From assembly GCA_028869615.1 (NCBI GenBank), contig JAGWRQ010000034.1:1-14829 (forward strand): 14,829 bases of DNA. Reading direction: 5' to 3'. The notes beneath the pieces are model-generated. The model ran no database searches and had not been told where the DNA came from. It saw only the letters and a list, made by a program, of their open reading frames with translations. This document shows positions 12,850 to 14,829 of the stretch, one piece after another. The stretch's first letter is position 1, and each line of letters begins with the position of its first letter. The position numbers were made by a program, and so were the translations under genes. Origin of the DNA: Candidatus Methylomirabilota bacterium (GTDB lineage Bacteria; Methylomirabilota; Methylomirabilia; Methylomirabilales; Methylomirabilaceae).

Positions 12850-14829
12850 TCAGTTCCTGAGCGGCTTGCCGGTTTTCAACATATGCTGCATCCGCTCCTG
12901 GGACTTCCGTTCACCGCATAGACTGAGAAACGCCTCCCGCTCCAGATCGAGGAGATGCGCCTCGCTGACCAGCGTCCCTGATACCACATCGCCGCCGGCA
13001 AGGACGCCGGCCAGCTTCCTGGCGATCAGCTCGTCGTGATCGCTGACGTAGCCCCCACACTTCATATTATACAACTGCGTGTGGACTGCGGCGATAGCGC
13101 GCGTTCCCAGCACTTTAATATCATCTCTTGGCCGGAGGGGAGCATATCCTTCGGCCACCAGGCCAAGGGCCACCTGCTTTGCCTCGTGCAGCAGGCGATT
13201 CTGGTTCATTGTAACGCTGTCGGTTCGCCTCAGATATCCGAGCCGCTGCGCATCCTTTGCGCTTGTAGAGACCTTGGCCAACGCGATCGTCTCAAAGGCA
13301 TGGCGGAAGAACGGCAGCAGATCCACCTCCGCCCCGTCCGGGATCCCTTCCAGGCTTCGGAGCAACATCTCCTTGCAGCCGCCCGCGGCCGGGATCAAGC
13401 CGACGCCCATCTCAACGAGCCCGATGTAGGTTTCGGCGGCGGCGCGGATCCTCGCGACGTGCAGGCAGATCTCGCACCCGCCGCCGAGGGTCATAGAGAA
13501 TGGAGCCGCCACTACCGGCTTCTCGAAAAGCTTGAGCGCCATGTTGGCATCCTGGAAGGTCCGAACCATCAGCTCGATGTCGTCCCAGTTTTCCTCCTGG
13601 GCCTCGAAGAGGAGCGCCATCAGATTCGCGCCGACGCAGAAGTGCCGTCCCTGGTTCCCGATCACAAGAGCGTCAAATCGCTCAGCGCAATGCTGCAGGC
13701 TCGTCCGCATCATCTGGAGGATATCAGGACCGACGGTATTGTTCTTGGAGTGGAACTGCAGACAGGCGACCCCATCTCCCAGGTCGAGAAGCGACGCGCC
13801 GGGATTGCGGGCGACCACCTGCTGCCGCTCATGCAACGATTGGAGATGAATGATCCCGGGTCGCTCCGGGATCTTAACCTGTTTGACTGCACCGAGGTCA
13901 AAGACGTACTGCCGTCCCGCCTCCCGACGATAGAAGCTGCGCGCGCCGCTCTGAAGCAGCGCCGTCACCAGCGGGGGAAGGGTCTCACCCTCTTGCGCCA
14001 TCCGGGCGCTTGCCTTCTCGACTCCCAGCGCGTCCCACAGCTCGAACGGTCCCAGCTCCCAGCCGAGGCCCCACGTCATGGCGTGATCTACGCTGATGAT
14101 ATCATCGGCAATCTCAGGAATCCGACGCGCGGCGTAGAGCAGGGTCTCGCGTAAGAGCGGCCACACATAGTGCCCGGCGCGGTCATCGGCATAGGTGAGC
14201 GTTCGAAGTCGCTCCGCGTGATCCTCGATTCCCTGGGCCATGTCGAGTGAGGGGAGGGCAATCGGACGCTTGGGACGGTACTCCATCGTCTTATAGTCGA
14301 GAACCAGGATCTCGTCGCCTTCGATCCCCTTGACCCGCTTGTAGAACCCTTGCCCGGCCTTCTCGCCCAACCAGCCGCGTCTCACCAAGTCCAGGAGGAA
14401 CGGCGGAACAGTATAGATCGCCCGTTCCTGATCGTCAGGGAGAACCTCAGCGATATTGGCGGCAATGTGTACCGCCGTATCGAGGCCGACCATGTCGGCA
14501 GTCCAAAACGTGGCGGTCTTGGGACGACCGATGGCACTGCCGGTGAGCCGGTCTACCTCCTCAATTGAGTAGTCGCCCTCAACCATGAGTCGCATGGCGG
14601 TGAAGAAGCCGAAGATGGCAATCCGGTTGGCGATAAAGTTGGGGGTATCCTTGGCGAAGACGATCCCCTTGCCCAGCGTCCGCTCGGCGAAGGCGGCCAC
14701 CTGCTGCATTATCTCGGGTGATGTGTCTGGGCCGGGGATCAGTTCGAGCAGCTTCATATATCGCGGAGGATTAAAGAAGTGTGCGCCGAAAAAGTGCCGG
14801 CGGAAGTCGGCAGACCGCCCCTCGGTCAT
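12850..14829 (-). CDS. fadN: Fused 3-hydroxyacyl-CoA dehydrogenase / enoyl-CoA hydratase, FadN type, 5' truncated by window edge
   Basis: 659 residues are visible. The ATG at the window edge is internal, because the NAD-binding Rossmann half (normally ~140 residues ending just before HFFNPP) lies outside. The protein oxidises 3-hydroxyacyl-CoA and hydrates enoyl-CoA. Visible order: end of the NAD domain with GAHFFNPPRYMKLLELI (15-31), where His17 and Glu29 fit the catalytic His-Glu pair; the dehydrogenase C-terminal domain with DTPNFIANRI (61-70) and GRPKTATFW; a second helical repeat (~225-310, MTWGLGWELGPFELWD); then a crotonase domain (~345-560) with GRHFCVGAN (oxyanion loop), GGGCEICLH (Glu453) and GLVEMGVGLIPAAGG (Glu473), so both hydratase glutamates are kept. 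Dehydrogenase-then-hydratase order marks the FadN type; E. coli FadB has the reverse. Leads the fadN-fadA-fadE unit. Confidence 0.93.
   Translation of the reverse strand: MTEGRSADFRRHFFGAHFFNPPRYMKLLELIPGPDTSPEIMQQVAAFAERTLGKGIVFAKDTPNFIANRIAIFGFFTAMRLMVEGDYSIEEVDRLTGSAIGRPKTATFWTADMVGLDTAVHIAANIAEVLPDDQERAIYTVPPFLLDLVRRGWLGEKAGQGFYKRVKGIEGDEILVLDYKTMEYRPKRPIALPSLDMAQGIEDHAERLRTLTYADDRAGHYVWPLLRETLLYAARRIPEIADDIISVDHAMTWGLGWELGPFELWDALGVEKASARMAQEGETLPPLVTALLQSGARSFYRREAGRQYVFDLGAVKQVKIPERPGIIHLQSLHERQQVVARNPGASLLDLGDGVACLQFHSKNNTVGPDILQMMRTSLQHCAERFDALVIGNQGRHFCVGANLMALLFEAQEENWDDIELMVRTFQDANMALKLFEKPVVAAPFSMTLGGGCEICLHVARIRAAAETYIGLVEMGVGLIPAAGGCKEMLLRSLEGIPDGAEVDLLPFFRHAFETIALAKVSTSAKDAQRLGYLRRTDSVTMNQNRLLHEAKQVALGLVAEGYAPLRPRDDIKVLGTRAIAAVHTQLYNMKCGGYVSDHDELIARKLAGVLAGGDVVSGTLVSEAHLLDLEREAFLSLCGERKSQERMQHMLKTGKPLRN

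Noticed and set aside
13036..14154. A 372-residue open frame on the plus strand opposite fadN
   Set aside because: The minus strand carries clear dehydrogenase and crotonase motifs through the whole stretch; the plus frame shows none.
14827..14829. ATG at the right edge as the true start of fadN
   Set aside because: The frame stays open to the edge and the NAD-binding domain that must precede HFFNPP is missing, so this Met is internal.

Overview
The window comes from a Gram-negative-type bacterium: it encodes an outer-membrane FadL-family channel, Sec signal peptides and a heme bacterioferritin. GC content is roughly 60 % by eye in the genes. Gene content and protein style would suit the NC10 (Methylomirabilis-like) lineage or a deep-branching proteobacterium. 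That placement is only an impression and cannot be proven from this sequence. No rRNA, tRNA, CRISPR array, transposase or phage gene is visible. Nearly every base is coding, with genes packed into short operons.

Left block (+ strand, 1-6478): the 3' end of a biotin carboxylase, a biotin carrier protein, the catalytic (large) subunit of a B12-dependent methylmalonyl-CoA mutase and a methylmalonyl-CoA epimerase. Overlaps or gaps of at most 10 nt link them. Together they carry out propionyl-CoA -> (S)-methylmalonyl-CoA -> (R)-methylmalonyl-CoA -> succinyl-CoA. The cobalamin-binding small subunit and the carboxyltransferase are not in the window. Two exported proteins follow: a large protein with FlgT/CsgG-like and FG-GAP-like domains, and a FadL/OmpP1 channel for hydrophobic substrates.

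Middle block: on the minus strand lie bacterioferritin and an unusual three-part protein (degenerate nuclease-like domain, winged helix, TPRs). An AT-rich intergenic island with candidate divergent promoters separates them from moaD-moaE on the plus strand, the two subunits of molybdopterin synthase. The moaD/moaE junction carries mutually exclusive hairpins over the moaE ribosome binding site, and the MoaD diglycine is followed by three extra residues.

Right block (minus strand, 9736-14829): a fatty-acid beta-oxidation operon transcribed fadN -> fadA -> fadE, in the same order as the Bacillus subtilis fadN-fadA-fadE operon. A REP-like palindromic repeat sits between fadN and fadA. FadN runs off the right edge.

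Taken together, the window joins uptake of hydrophobic substrates (FadL), beta-oxidation (FadN/A/E) and disposal of propionyl-CoA (carboxylase, epimerase, mutase). This fits use of odd-chain or branched fatty acids, with molybdenum-cofactor and iron-storage genes in between.
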